A DNA stretch of 64,000 bases from Actinostola sp. cb2023 (Eukaryota > Cnidaria > Anthozoa > Actiniaria > Actinostolidae), in contig JAUJYZ010000626.1 in NCBI GenBank assembly GCA_033675265.1, positions 32,660 to 96,659 on the forward strand, in the 5' to 3' direction. Shown here one piece after another: positions 43,611 through 55,024 of this stretch. The notes beneath the pieces were generated by a model, which made no database searches, was not told the DNA's origin, and worked only from the letters and a program-made list of their open reading frames with translations. Every line of letters starts with the position of its first letter. The stretch's first letter is position 1. The position numbers and the translations under genes were made by a program.

Positions 43611-45299
43611 AAATACACGAGTAGATTATTATCAACTTTGCCTTCAGCAGATAAACTGCATTTTGGATAAGTTATTGTAGCTTTCGTTAGTCTAGTGAAC
43701 ATCAACAGGAGGGACTTTTGTGTGCGCATGCGTCGCCACAGTCAGATGAATACAAGATGTACTCGACACAAGTTGTTTGGTTCCAATGTTTACAGTTTTT
43801 GCGGACGTATTACGAGAATTGTATGTACTGAACACGCAGAAATGAATTCTTAATGCTATCTTTGTGCCTTAAAGTTATTTCATTGATCGAAATATTAGAG
43901 TATTATGCCTTTATTTGATATCAAATTCCTGTTCTATTGCTGTGCTAAATACTCTATTTTGGACAACATGGCGGCCAGCTGACATGGAGTAAACAGTTTG
44001 TCGACGTTGCAAGCTCAGTCGCGAAGAAGACGTAAGGGAAAGTAAATACATAGTAGTCAATTCTTATACATATGGAATGTATATTATTATATTTTAGCTT
44101 TCATCAACACCAAATCAACTTCAAATAAACGAAGATAAACTTGGGTATGATGTCTGGAATACTCAATTATCCCAATCTTTAAAGTTAGTTATCTCGAAAT
44201 TGAGCCGAAATCTCCACAATTTCCACAGCATAATTCATTAAAGTCATGTTTCCTGTTTTGAAAAATTCCAGTAACTTCTCTTAATCGTCAACACATTTAT
44301 TTATTATGGTATTCGTTTTATGGTAGGGCCTCTTCTGTCAGTGTTCCAATGTTCTTGCAATGTTCCCATCCAAGGTCATGTTTTTAGATATTATGCTGAG
44401 ATCGGTCAAAGTGTAAACATTTTATTGAAGTGTAAAGTTTGCATAAATTTCATTACTCAAAAATATACAATTTTTTGCATATTGCTTGAAATCCAGCCCA
44501 AAACTCCACAAAAAAATTTCCATTTCATAGAACTATGTACCATATGCTTTCAGTATATGCTATTGAGATTGTTGGAAAAAATGGCCAGAAGAGATAAAAT
44601 TACAGTTTTTCATGATAACAACAAAAATATCTTCATGGAAAGGTCGGGGAAGACATCTAAATTGTTTTCAAATTCGACGAAACTTTGTACAGGTATAGTA
44701 AATAAATACCACAAGACACCAGGACAGTTTCAAGACTGTTGTTACAGTATTTATAGAAAAACAAATTAAGATATAATCCACAAAATTCCAGCTTGGGCTT
44801 CCTGTGCCGTTCAATATCAAACAAAATACGAATTTTGTGAATAGTCAGTGTGCAGTGAAAAGCCAGAATTAAATTAACATTTGACTATATTAAGCCTTTT
44901 TGTCGAACTCTGATGATCAAAATAGCAACAGAATAAAATATAGCGTTATTATTACTATAATCGGTTTTTGCCTGCCGAAATTACGCTTTTATGGTCCAGC
45001 GGTTAAGCGCATGCTCATGCAAATTTCCCTCCTGTTGTGAACATCAATTTAGAAGCGGATATTGAAGTGCTGTTTGCATGTGTTTGGAAAAACTCATTTA
45101 TAGTTGTAGTTCATGATCATGCATTAAATGTTCTTATGTCTTGGACTCGTTTCAAATCAATACTTATATCTCTTATATATAAACATTCTTGAACTGAAAC
45201 CGTTATCGTATCAGTGAAGACCGTGAAGATCAGCAGATAAGCCAAATGCTAAGTTGCACGATACTTTACCGTCTGAAATGAACATGCGCTTGCAGTGAC

Positions 45300-45440
45300 T
45301 CGTACCGCGAGACGATAAACTGCATGGTATAAACTCGAGTACCGCGAGTCGATTAACTCGAGTACCGCGACTAGTCGATAAACTCGAGTACCGCGAGTCG
45401 ATAAACTCGCGAGACGATAAACTGCATGGTATAAACTCGT
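45300..45440. repeat. Short tandem repeat (CGAGTACCGCGA type)
   Basis: About five copies of a 20-30-bp motif AACTCGAGTACCGCGAGTCG(ATA). A related but inverted piece lies at about 48735-48785. Confidence 0.65.
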
Positions 45441-45856
45441 ATTGCCTATACATGTCCATTATTCTCGATACAGGATTATTGAAACCGTTAGAAGTACGAC
45501 GATTCATTGCCGAGAAACTTGTGTGTTGGTGTTGTTTGAATTAAATTGAGTGAATAACTGTTGGGTTAAATTGTCATTTAATATTAAGCCGCTTTCACGT
45601 TCCTATACTATTCGATCATCAATCGGTTTAAACACTACAATGTACTGGATCCCGGGACTGGATGTAGTAGGATATTCAATGTACTGGATCCCTAGTCTCC
45701 CTCGCATCCGTTCTTAGTCCCGTCACGCAAAGCCCTCGGCCCACTAACGGCTGCTTACCGGAGAGCAACATTCCATTCCCTTTCATTAGCCAATCACAGC
45801 TCTAGTCCTGAAATCAGGAACTGACTCGCGCCACTTCGAATGCCAGAGTAGAAAAG

Positions 45857-46345
45857 ATGGCGGATATCGAGAGAGCGTTTGTGGCAGTTGCGGAAAAGTT
45901 TAAAATAAGTGAATTTAATGAGCACCAGAAGACAGCTATTCGTGCATTTATTGAAGATAATACAGATGTCTTTGTAAATCTACCAACAGGGTACGGTAAA
46001 TCCCTAATCTTCCAAGCTTTACCGTTCATGTTTGATTCCCTTTATATAGAGATCGATCGCGAGAATCAAGGACATATCGTTGTTGTTGTATCTCCACTTA
46101 TCAATCTCATAAAAGATCAAGTCCGATATCTCACGACATTAGGAATAAGTGCTATTAATATCAGCGGTGTGGAGAGCGAGGAGGAACGACGAAAATTGGA
46201 AAGAGGCTCATTCCAAGTTGTTTATGGGACGCCTGAAGCATGGCTTCAAAATGAACGGTGGCGAAGTATGCTGACAAATTCAACATACTCATCCAAGGTT
46301 TTTGTGCCATAGCAGTTGATGAAGCGCATGTAATTAAACAGTGGT
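45857..46345 (+). pseudogene. RecQ-like DNA helicase, N-terminal exon with one frameshift
   Basis: Starts MADIERAFVAVAEKFKISEF in good context (AAGATGGCG). Motifs in order: FNEHQKTAIRAFIE (motif 0), LPTGYGKSLIFQALP (Walker A), HIVVVVSPLINLIKDQV (Ia), GVESEEERR, VVYGTPEAW, then FCAIAVDEAHVIKQW (DEAH box). The DEAH part is one frame off: a T-run at about 46291-46295 has 5 T where 6 would keep frame. After KQW a donor (CAGTG|GTAAGT) ends the exon; no helicase C-terminal domain follows. RecQ-type enzymes unwind DNA with ATP; here it belongs to a transposon, not to a host repair gene. The single-base break could be a sequencing error in a homopolymer. Confidence 0.75.
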
Positions 46346-46604
46346 AAGTGTTATAATTTTGAATCAATCCTTTGAACTTTGATATTTGTGAACTACAACC
46401 GGAGACTACCGATGGATGTTCAAAACATTGGAAACGAAACATTGACATTTTAGTTTACCTAAACTTCAAAGCCAAGTCAAATTCATCAAGAATCAAAGAA
46501 TGACATTATCTGAAGTGGGAAAATATTACGTCCAAAGTAAAGATAGTGTACTCAACTGTACTGTATTTTAAAATATTACTAACCTCGATTGACTTGCTCT
46601 TGAG

Positions 46605-47681
46605 GAGAATTCCTAACACACTGGCAGTTGCATTCATATGGGGATTTCTCTCTTTTTTTAACAGAACAGAACCAGAGATTGCAATACTTGGCAGCCATGT
46701 TGCATTGGCTGTATTCTTGCTGCAGGCACAAGTAAGCAGAAAAGAGTGGAATAGAGGGGCTCTCTGTGCCCACTCTTGGCACAGTAACTGCATGTCAAAG
46801 TTCATCATAAGATCGTTCTTTTCGCATTTTCTTAAAATTGATGGCTCACGTCTAGAGCAAAGACTGTTAACTTCTTTGGAAACAATGCGAAGGACTTTCT
46901 TTGTTACTTCCTTGCGTATAGGCTCGCAATTCATTACAGCTGTGGCGACCATAAAACAAGGCTTTTCCTACTGCTTCGTAAGTGTGGTCAAGAGTCTTTG
47001 TCACTGATTTACTTGGATGATGTATAGTCATCCTTACCGTTCCTTTTTCAACATCTCTTGTACCTGCACTTTTAGAAGACAGAACGGGTGTACTACAAAA
47101 TAAGGGTGAAGCGCGGCGATCGCAAGGTCCGGAAGTGACTTTGGTTGATTCATAAACATTGAACTAGTCGGTTGTAACGAGAATGGACTACTATCAAGTA
47201 CAATAATACATTGTTCAACAGGTAAAGAGTTTTCTGAAGAAGTGCAAGTGGTAGAGGTATCATTAAACTGCAGAGACTTGGCTGCTACACAATGTCTTTG
47301 AACTTTTGTTGTCTTTGACAACTCTGCGTGGTGCGATTGCTTCGATGAATCCTTCGGACTTTCTTCTCGAGATCGAAGCCGTTTGGTTCGGACTTGCCTT
47401 TCGCTCTGAAACTATTCTTTAATCTCCTCCTTTATGTTGTTGCACTTGTCCAATGAGTTCTTGAATCTCAAAACTAGTTTGTAGCAGATATTCTTACATA
47501 TCGACAAGTCGGCACTTTCCGAGTATTTCCTAACATCAACGTCGATGGCTGAGCTGAGAATACTACAAATATTTATAGTACTTTTCCCAAAAATAAATAC
47601 TCTGTTATTCTTGATACAGGACAAAGAGCAAAGATAACATTTCTCACTGCTTTCGATGACTTTTCTAGGGGTTTCGTTCAT
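46605..47681 (-). pseudogene. Transposon B second gene: Cys-rich N terminus, decayed
   Basis: ATG at 47681; residues 15-66 hold C-x-x-C (KCYLCSLSC) and, about 45 residues later, SICKNICYK, a spacing like a ZAD or similar treble-clef zinc finger. The same frame runs on past a TAG at 47412-47414 to 47034. Then two frame changes follow: VRMTIHHPSKSVTK in one frame, then a third frame from about 46952 with SILRKCEKND, EWAQRAPLFHSFLLT, TWLPSIAISGSVLLKKR and NATASVLGILLKSKSIE before a GTTAGT donor. The last part recalls abundant uncharacterised cnidarian proteins. One stop and two frameshifts make it inactive. Its role in transposition is unknown. Confidence 0.55.
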
Positions 47682-47934
47682 CGTTTATCGTAAACTTTAC
47701 ACACATCGCGAAGCTGTCAAACTCAATGTTTATTTCACTACGCGGCGCGGGAAACAACTGTATACTGTTTGCTGATTGGATTGATTCGGACAATACCGAT
47801 CATCTGATTGGATAAGCTCAGACCAGTTCAGACAAAGGGAATGGAATGTTGCTCTCCGGTAAGCAGCCGTTAGTGGGCCGAGGGCTTTGCGTAACGGGAC
47901 TAAGAACGGATGCGAGGGAGACTACTGGATCCCG

Positions 47935-49180
47935 GGACTGGATGGTAGTAGGATATTTACATGTAAGACAGTTGAACCGCTAGTTACTACGTGTTGTGTT
48001 GTTTACTAATGTTTTATTAGGATGCCCTATTCATCATATGTTTTTCAAAACGGGTCCTAAAACATAATATATAACATAAATAAATGATACATTCAGTACT
48101 GTTTCTTATATCTAAAGGGAGAGAGTTCCATTCCATTTATGGCATGGTAGCATACTCGTTGCTTTCCCCATGAGTTAGTTTTGACGGCAGGCAAACGGAA
48201 GTCCTGTGAGTTTCTGGTGTTATATCGATGTACATCATACAATTGACGTCATGAATCATTGCCGAGAAACTTATGCGTGTAAATGGAATGAATAAAGTTG
48301 TGTTGCAGTTATTCAAACAAGCCGCTTTCACGTTCACTACTGAAGTTGTCTCGAAAAACAACTCAAGCCTCAGAATTTCGTTTCTAGTGAAAGCACATGC
48401 CGCTAAATACGTCTCAAAGAAAGCTCATAAGAATCTAAGAAACATCATTCTTATCATTCTTCTTATAGTTTTTATATCTTTGCATTGAATCGCCAAGCAA
48501 AAGTGTTTTGGTCAATCAAACTTAATCGTATGTGTTCATGGTGCTATAAACCAAGTTGTCTCGAAACAACTCAAGCTTCAGAATCTGTGTGACATTAAAT
48601 ACATGCAGTTTGAAGCACTGAGAGACGATGCAACTCTAAGAGTTCTAGTTCATTTTTTATACAACTCTAAAGTAGTCCGAATCATTGAATGTAATCCAAT
48701 GGATAAATGAACGCACACTGCAGATTACAGCTGAAGCATCGCGATACGAGTTTATCCGCGTTTCGCGATGCGAGTTATCGTCTCGTGAATTGTGTACAAG
48801 ATTTGAGTGGTATGTATGTAATTGATGTGTATACCAGTACCATACCATACCAAAACATTATTTTTATATGCCTGTGGGTATATAAGTACATGTATGATCG
48901 CGGTGAAAACAACAACAACAATAACCGATCGATAATCGTACATGCTCGAGGATCCAATGGTTTTTGGCTGGATCCTCGTGCATGATAATAGTATAGGAAG
49001 ATGTTTACACGTTTATAATGGCATAAGTTTGGGTTGCCGGCTTTGTAAACGATCGATTATAAAGTCATTGAAGTTATTACGATCGCAAGTCACTTTTCAG
49101 ATTTTCGTATCATTCACTCAGGTATTAGGCGAAATAGCATGACTTGGAGATTCGTTATTTATAAGCGAGATGTGTATCAA
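47935..49180. other. No gene; dispersed direct repeats
   Basis: About 48250-48320 (TCATTGCCGAGAAACTT ... AAGCCGCTTTCACGTTC) repeats about 45505-45600, on the other side of transposon B. GTTGTCTCGAAA recurs at about 48345 and 48555. A hairpin lies at 48941-48984 (ATGCTCGAGGATCCA / TGGATCCTCGTGCAT). Confidence 0.45.
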
Positions 49181-49189
49181 AATATATTG

Positions 49190-49535
49190 TTATTATTGGG
49201 ATATCGAGGGCTTTGAAAACCACGAAACTCCATTCAGTACGACACCGCGAATTAATAGCTTGATCTAGATTAATTCGGTTGGAGATGTTTGTATAGTTAC
49301 AAATGTATTAGGATGTCGAGTGCTTTGAAAACGACCAAACGCCATGCATTCAGTACGACACCGCGAATTAATAGCTTGATCTAGATTAATTCGGTTGGAG
49401 ATGTTTGTATAGTTACAAATGTATTAGGATATCGAGTGCTTTGAAAACGACCAAACTCCATTCAGTACGACACCGCGAATTAATAGCTTAATCAAGATTA
49501 ATTCGGTTGGAGATGTTTGTATAGTTCTTGTTGGT
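49190..49535. repeat. 112-116-bp tandem repeat, three good copies plus diverged ones
   Basis: Unit contains GCTTTGAAAACGACCAAAC, CGACACCGCGAATTAATAGC and TTCGGTTGGAGATGTTTGTA; GCTTTG at 49210, 49322 and 49438. More diverged copies of the GCTTTGAAAACGACG part occur near 49610 and 49866. Confidence 0.8.
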
Positions 49536-50503
49536 ATTCATTAGATAGCAGTTACTTCGGCATTCAGAGAAGCTGCATGTGTAAGATTGTTATTATCAGG
49601 ATAATCAAGGGCTTTGAAAACGACGTAACTCCATTCCGATTTAATAGCTTGATCAAGATTACTGGGTTGTTGCCGTAGATGTTTGTCAGTTGACCAGTTA
49701 TTGTTCGTATCATCATTAGCTATATCGTAAAAGTAGTATTTCGGCAAAGAGAAGCGGGATGTGCATCAGAAGATATTGTTCTTATTTATATCGAGGGGAA
49801 GGCATTTGATTCTTGTCGGTATTGGAGTTTTAAAAAGCCGGAATCCAATGTGCAGATGTGTTTAAGATATCGGCAAAATGAGGACTTTGAAAACGACGAA
49901 ACACCAATCAGTTCAGTGGAAGTGATTATTTGTCCGTAAAGAGTGAAATAGATGTCGAATTCCCGACCTGTCACGACCTGCAAATGAGATGCACGGCCCG
50001 TAAAAGGCCATTACCGGCGGTACGGCCCGTATCGGCCCGTGAGCAATGTGGCCGACCCCTATATCCTAATTAATTATGCGACACAGGGTGACCAATTCAT
50101 GTGTAACCGAAATGTTATTTGATGGCGAACGGTACTATGGGTATGAATCATTAAATTCATCAATTTTGAATAACTCAAAATAATGACATGCTTTGTTTAC
50201 GCATATTAATAAGATATATGAATAGTAATTACTTCACGACCTGATACGGGCCCGTAAAGGAGCTTTAACGGCCCGTATCAGGTCGTGTGTATTGGACATG
50301 TATGATATATATCCAGGCTAATCTGTTGGGGGTCCAGAACATGCAAATGACCACTATTATGCAGACGGTGTTAATCGGGATTTGAACCGGCTGTGACGTA
50401 GGCTATTTTATATCTGCATAGAAAAAAATAATTTGGCAACACTCATCCTAACCTTGCATTGTAGTCATGTTGGCTAATTTTTAATCCTATTGTTGTTTTC
50501 CAG

Positions 50504-51914
50504 GAAGAAACGACTTATTAACAAAGTCAAGCAGAAATGGCCAGAGAATCAGCCAATTCCATGGTACAGAAACAATTCAGCAAGCACAAAGGAGTTGAAT
50601 GAGTTCGTGGAAACCTTGAGCAAGGATGAAGCCTGTACATATGTGAAATTTGGACTTGGAGTGAAAGCGATTGAAGAAATAGTAAGGAAGCACATGCAGG
50701 AGAGGAGACGCAGTGAAAGAGATCCAATAAAGAGTGAGCAAAGTGATTCGTCAAGTGTGTCATCATCCCCAGAATCAGAGAAAAAAAGAAAAAACTATGC
50801 TTCTTACTTTAACAAAGGTAAACTGTACTATATCAATTTATTATCTAAAGAACATACAAGCAGTATGATGATTAAGATGGATTATGACCAAATAATAATA
50901 ACAAATATAATAATAACAAAATTATAATATAAACAAATTATAACAAATACATAGTTACAGTCAAACCAGGTCACGCGTGTCCCCCTAGAGTCCATTATTA
51001 ACTTTGTTATTTGAAAATTGATTTGATGTTTCAGATTGAACTTCGAACAAACATTTTAATATTCAAAACAAGAATAATTTGAAAATTTGATTGCTGATTG
51101 GATTAATAAAACAAACGTTACCCCTAATATGTATCCTAGAAATGAAATTGTTGGAAGACAGACTGTGAGCTCCAGCTCGATCAGATGACACTTTGAAGCG
51201 GTAAACACTTGTTCAAAATAACGACAAAAATCACAGTAAGCGAGACGAAAAAATGCTAGCTTTCAACCATTTTCGCGAAACAGAAAATATTAGACCACGG
51301 AGGGATTACAATAAGTAAATAAACGCTGTGTACAAAGGCAGGATTCAGTCAAACTTTATTGTTCAACTCACCTCGGCAAGACACTCAGCCGCCATTTTGT
51401 TTCACAACACTTATGGGCTGCCTGTGTGTCTGCCCATATTAGGGGTAACGTTTGTTTTATTAATCCAATCAGCAATAAAACATTTTAATTCTTCTTGTTT
51501 TGAATATTGAAATGTTCGTTTGCAATATTCAAAGTTCAAAACGAAAAATCAAATCAATTTTCAAATAACAAAGTCAATAATGGACTCTAGGGGGACACTC
51601 GTGACCTGGTTTGACTGTAAATATATTATGATTCTGAAGGCTCATTGCTTTGTTTTTCAGATCTAACTGCAATGTCAGCCCAAGCAATAGTGATGGTTTG
51701 GATGGAAAAGGAAACTGTAAGTGACTTGCGATTGGAAAGTCTGAAAAAAGAAGCAAAGTAGTTGGGGCTCCACCTTCTTAGGAATAAGGATAAAACCACC
51801 CATATTGATGCTATTGCTTCAACTCTTCTGAAAGATAAGAAGGTTGCAATAGAAGAATCCATTCCACTTTCCAAGATGGCCAAAAGTGATGTAAATGTAA
51901 ATGTACATTAGTTA
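50504..51914 (+). pseudogene. Exons of a charged nuclear-type protein with a SAP-like segment and internal stop
   Basis: Exon A (50504-50817, acceptor TTTTCCAG, donor AAAG|GTAAAC) encodes KKRLINKVKQKWPENQPIPW, a helical stretch (KELNEFVETLSKDEACTYV) and a basic/Ser-rich tail (QERRRSERD, SSSVSSSPESEKKRK). It can splice in phase 1 to exon B (from 51661). There LRLESLKKEAK-stop-LGLHLLRNKDK and IDAIASTLLK look like a SAP helix-turn-helix, but the TAG at 51759-51761 interrupts it. Exon A is also phase-compatible with the exons at 53296 and 60685. A TA-inserted 660-bp MITE fills the A-B intron. The upstream start is not identified. If exon B is skipped, the gene could still be active. Confidence 0.45.
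50958..51617. mobile_element. Tc1/mariner-type MITE with ~170-bp arms
   Basis: CAGTCAAACCAGGTCACG ... CGTGACCTGGTTTGACTG with TA on both sides. The arms share CCCCTAGAGTCCATTATT and AACGTTTGTTTTATTAATCC stretches. Located in the intron between the 50504 and 51661 exons. Confidence 0.8.
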
Positions 51915-52119
51915 ATAAGTAAATCCTGCCCTGCAGTTAGATATATGCATGTACTGTACATTACTGGATCAAGTTGGTGTTCTAATAAATTCATTACAAA
52001 AAATACAGGTTTGTGTACTATTGCTTTATTTTGTTTACAACGAACAATAATATAATCACTATTCTGTATATGGTTATACCTAGCTTGTATGCCATTTCAT
52101 ACATGGATGTTTTAAAAAT

Positions 52120-52718
52120 GCTAATTTGGATTTACAGTTTTGCATATATGGGTATTTGGTAAACCCAAGTTTGGATTTGCAGTTTTGCATATATGGGTAT
52201 TTGAGAAACCCAAGTTTCGATTTGCAGTTTTCCATACATGGGTATTTGAGAAACCCAAGTTTGGATTTGCAGTTTTCCATATATGGGTATTTGAGAAACC
52301 CAAGTTTGGATTTGCAGTTTTGCATATATGGGTATTTGAGAAACCCAAGTTTGGATTTGCATGGGTATTTGAGAAACCCAAGTTGGGATTTCATATATGG
52401 GTATTTGAGAAACCCAAGTTTGGATTTGTAGTTTTGCATATATGGGTATTTGAGAAACCCAAGATTTGGAGTTTTAGTTTTCCATATATGGGTATTTGAG
52501 AAACCCAAGTTTGGATTTGCAGTTTTCCATATATGGGTATTTGGTAAACCCAAGTTTGGATTTGCAGTTTTCCATACATGGGTATTTAAGAAACCCAAGT
52601 TTGGATTTACAGTTTTCCATACATGGGTATTTGAGAAACCCAAGTTTGGATTTGAGGTTTTCCATACATGGGTATTTGAGAAACCCAAGTTTGGATTTGC
52701 AGTTTTCCATATATGGGT
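52120..52718. repeat. 45-bp minisatellite, ~13 copies, open in several frames on both strands
   Basis: Unit TTTGGATTTGCAGTTTTCCA, TATATGGGTATTTGAGAAAC, CCAAG. The period is 45 bp, a multiple of 3, so most frames stay open: plus GFAVFHIWVFEKPKF or LDLQFSIYGYLRNPS, minus NPNLGFSNTHIWKTA or KSKLGFLKYPYMENC. Two copies (about 52355-52400) are shortened. No start context, splice site or domain supports coding, so I call it a repeat. Confidence 0.9.
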
Positions 52719-53295
52719 AAGAGGTTAGCCAGCCCTGAGTTTCTTCAAATATCCATTACTGGAATTTGAATTAACCCACTTTGGTTGTTTGTAAAAATCC
52801 AAGTCTGGAAAAATTGCACTTTTTCCAAACTTGGAATTTTATCAAAAACCAACAGATTTCCAGGTAAAATCCAAGAAAATGTAGGTTTGGATTTCCCAAC
52901 TGCCCCCCTGCCCCTGCCCCTGTGCTGTGTACGGCCTTGATAACCTATACATAAGTCATTTACACAACCTTTACATCAATCCTTTATATAATAACCTTTA
53001 CATAAATCCCCCCAAAAAACTGAGTGATAAATGCATTTTACTATGTATTTATGTAGCGAGAAAGTCCGCTGGAAAATGAAGAAAACGGTATTTCCAAGGA
53101 TCTAGATTTCTAAGTTTTCAGGGGGGCATGCCCCCTAATCCCCCTAGAAGCGCACGCCTTCGGCGTTCGTTGCTATGTGCGTACATTGGGGAAAAAACAC
53201 GCTACGCCCCTGCTTTCCATCACCTGATATATCCCAAAGAGATATGAAAATTATGAAGTTTTATTTTACGTGCGTGGTGCGTGTAGTTGGTTTAG

Positions 53296-53722
53296 TTGAG
53301 CTTGTGCCAGGAAGCGGTGTAAAAATCGCTTCACTAAATTTGGGAATGTTCCTAAACCAGGCAGGAAGAAACCCCATTAAACTTTTCCACCTACTGGTAG
53401 ACAACTTTTTCTGTACAACGCAGCTCGCAACATCGACGGCCACAGATTTGCGTCATCCGACAACCCACAAAAAACCCTTAGATCAAAATGTCATCAAGGC
53501 AATAAAAGGTATGTTTTGTGATTACGAACATCTAATAAATGATCGCATGCGTAAACATCCAATTAAACAAACGATATTTTACTTATAGGATACACGAATG
53601 CAGCAGTCCATAAATGGAATTCACCAGAAATATCTGACCAAGTGTTGACAAAGATACTGACAAACAAATGTGGCGCTGCTCTACGCTCAATGTCATCAAA
53701 AATGAAGACAACTATATATTAA
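53296..53722 (+). CDS. BEN-domain exons (C-terminal end of a BEN protein)
   Basis: Exon 53296-53508 (acceptor GGTTTAG, donor AAAG|GTATGT) and exon 53589-53722 (acceptor TTATAG) join in phase 1 and end at TAA. They encode VELVPGSGVKIASLNLGMFL, then LNQAGRNPIKLFHLLVDNFF, ATSTATDLRHPTTHKKPLDQ, and a final ISDQVLTKILTNKCGAAL. The pattern (LG/LN-L-x-x-L ... N-P-x-K-L-x-x-x-L-x-x-x-F-F ... STAT) is a BEN domain, an all-helical DNA- or protein-binding module in chromatin factors and some transposon or viral proteins. Upstream exons are not certain: those at 50504-51914 precede it on the same strand and the phase (1) fits. Both exons are open. Confidence 0.65.
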
Positions 53723-53729
53723 GGTTTTA

Positions 53730-55015
53730 TATACAATATTAAAGGGGGACTGATCAAAATACCTCAAACTTTTAAACCAGCTGAAACTCCGTAATTACAA
53801 TCTTGAAGCTATCAATAATAACTCTACCAAACGGTTTTTCGAAATTTCACCGGCAAGTGCTATTTTTTGCTCTTTCTTTTTCGAGGCAGTGAATAAATCG
53901 AAAACTTGGAGGGAGACTGGAACGGACGGTGACGTCATCCAATCAACCCAAATATTCGGCTACAAGGCAAAGTATGGAGGTCTCTGAAAATATCCACAGA
54001 AAATCACGCTTTATCCATTCTAATATTAATTTGATTGCCAAATAGCAAAATATACAATCAAAATTGCCGTGTTCAAGCGACAAATACATCCAAAAGAAGA
54101 TATAAACTCCCAAATATATACTCTTCCATATCCTAACATATAAGGATCTAAAGAGTGTACGTTGGGACTTCTGGTAAGATTAATTTCGACATATTTATGC
54201 CACGAATTCATCATCTGAAGTCTCTTCAAGGGCAGAAGCGTGACCGGTAACTATGAGTACATACTAGAAACATACGGATTATCATGTTGCATGATGACTG
54301 ATCTGCTCAATAATTATTTTTCGGTATAAAACTAAAAGAAGTTGAATATATCCACGAATCTGATGTATATAAATACTTCACAATTTAATAGTCTCCTATA
54401 AATACTACCAGTAAATGTAGTAGTCACGAAATGTACTTCAGGATGACCCGACTGACCTCTATCAGATCAATCTGCTTTGCACGATTGTCAACACACTGCA
54501 CAGTTGTACGGACAACAGATTTTAAAAACTCATATCTCATAATTTTTTTTAGAAAGCAATCTGCAAGAAAACTGTTCATTCTATGCATTTTATTATCAAT
54601 TTCCAATGATTCTGGTGTTGAAAATTAAAAGTGTCATAACATATATAAAGTCTGCGAGTGTCTCGGCGGGAGCTGTGTTCGCCGGGCATTGTAACTTGTC
54701 CTTCTACAGTCCCAAAATAAACTTTACAATCCTTAAATCTTTCTGGTTTTCGGCTTTTACGAATGCTTCATAAGAAAATCGTTTACTTGGGATATGCTTA
54801 CAAATCTGTATGCTGCCAATTTGATATGATAACATTTAGATCTCAAATCCATTTGAAGTCGTAAGGCCAAGACTGACACGAAGTATTCTCAAAAACTTCA
54901 GGCTCGCTTAGCATGATATATATCACAGTTCTATCCACTTTAGAAACTCCTGGTGCTAGGTGATGAGCCCTAACTGCCTGAAAAATGTATTGGACGGCTG
55001 AATTACAAAATACCC
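53730..55015. other. No gene recognised
   Basis: No domain or consistent exon. Short frames at 54026-54229 and 54424-54606 lack motifs. About 53745-53990 looks like a generic dispersed repeat. Confidence 0.4.
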
Positions 55016-55024
55016 TTGCGAAAT

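Larger units (their letters stand above)
45693..47924. mobile_element. DNA transposon B: ~90-bp TIRs, 9-bp target duplication, helicase exon
   Basis: TIRs TAGTCTCCCTCGCATCCG... match for about 90 bp with one mismatch (C/T). They are flanked by a perfect 9-bp direct repeat CTGGATCCC (45684-45692, 47925-47933). 2232 bp. Inside, a plus-strand RecQ-like helicase exon (45857-46345) faces a minus-strand zinc-finger-type gene remnant (46605-47681). The helicase stops after motif II, so the element is probably an internally deleted derivative of a longer one. TIR similarity implies recent mobility. Superfamily not assigned; a 9-bp duplication is compatible with MULE- or Merlin-type elements. Confidence 0.85.
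42942..50298. mobile_element. ~7.4-kb inverted-repeat unit with palindromic ends
   Basis: The outer ends TGTCCAATACACACGACCTG (42942) and its inverse (to 50298) match. Each end is itself a hairpin (CACGACCTGATACGG ... CCGTATCAGGTCGTG), and similarity continues inward on both sides (GAAGTTATTA / GAAGTAATTA). Subterminal GGGCCGTACGGCC palindromes occur at about 43150-43600 and 49965-50045, with GAATTGGGTACCCTGTGT near both. The interior holds transposon B and no other recognisable gene; an open frame at 44320-44769 shows no motif. No clear target duplication. It could be one large element or two foldback MITEs framing the region; the inward similarity favours one unit. Confidence 0.55.

Noticed and set aside
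44320..44769. 149-codon plus-strand open frame
   Set aside because: Biased toward Ile/Phe/Lys, no motif, no splice support; may be chance in AT-rich DNA. Mentioned only under the enclosing element.
45857..46345. Host RecQ DNA-repair helicase gene
   Set aside because: The exon lies wholly within matched TIRs and a 9-bp target duplication, lacks the helicase C-terminal and RQC domains, and has a sister fragment in another transposon.
52080..52688. 202-codon minus-strand open frame (LGFLKYPYMENC repeats)
   Set aside because: It is wholly the 45-bp minisatellite; equally long frames exist in other phases and on the other strand.
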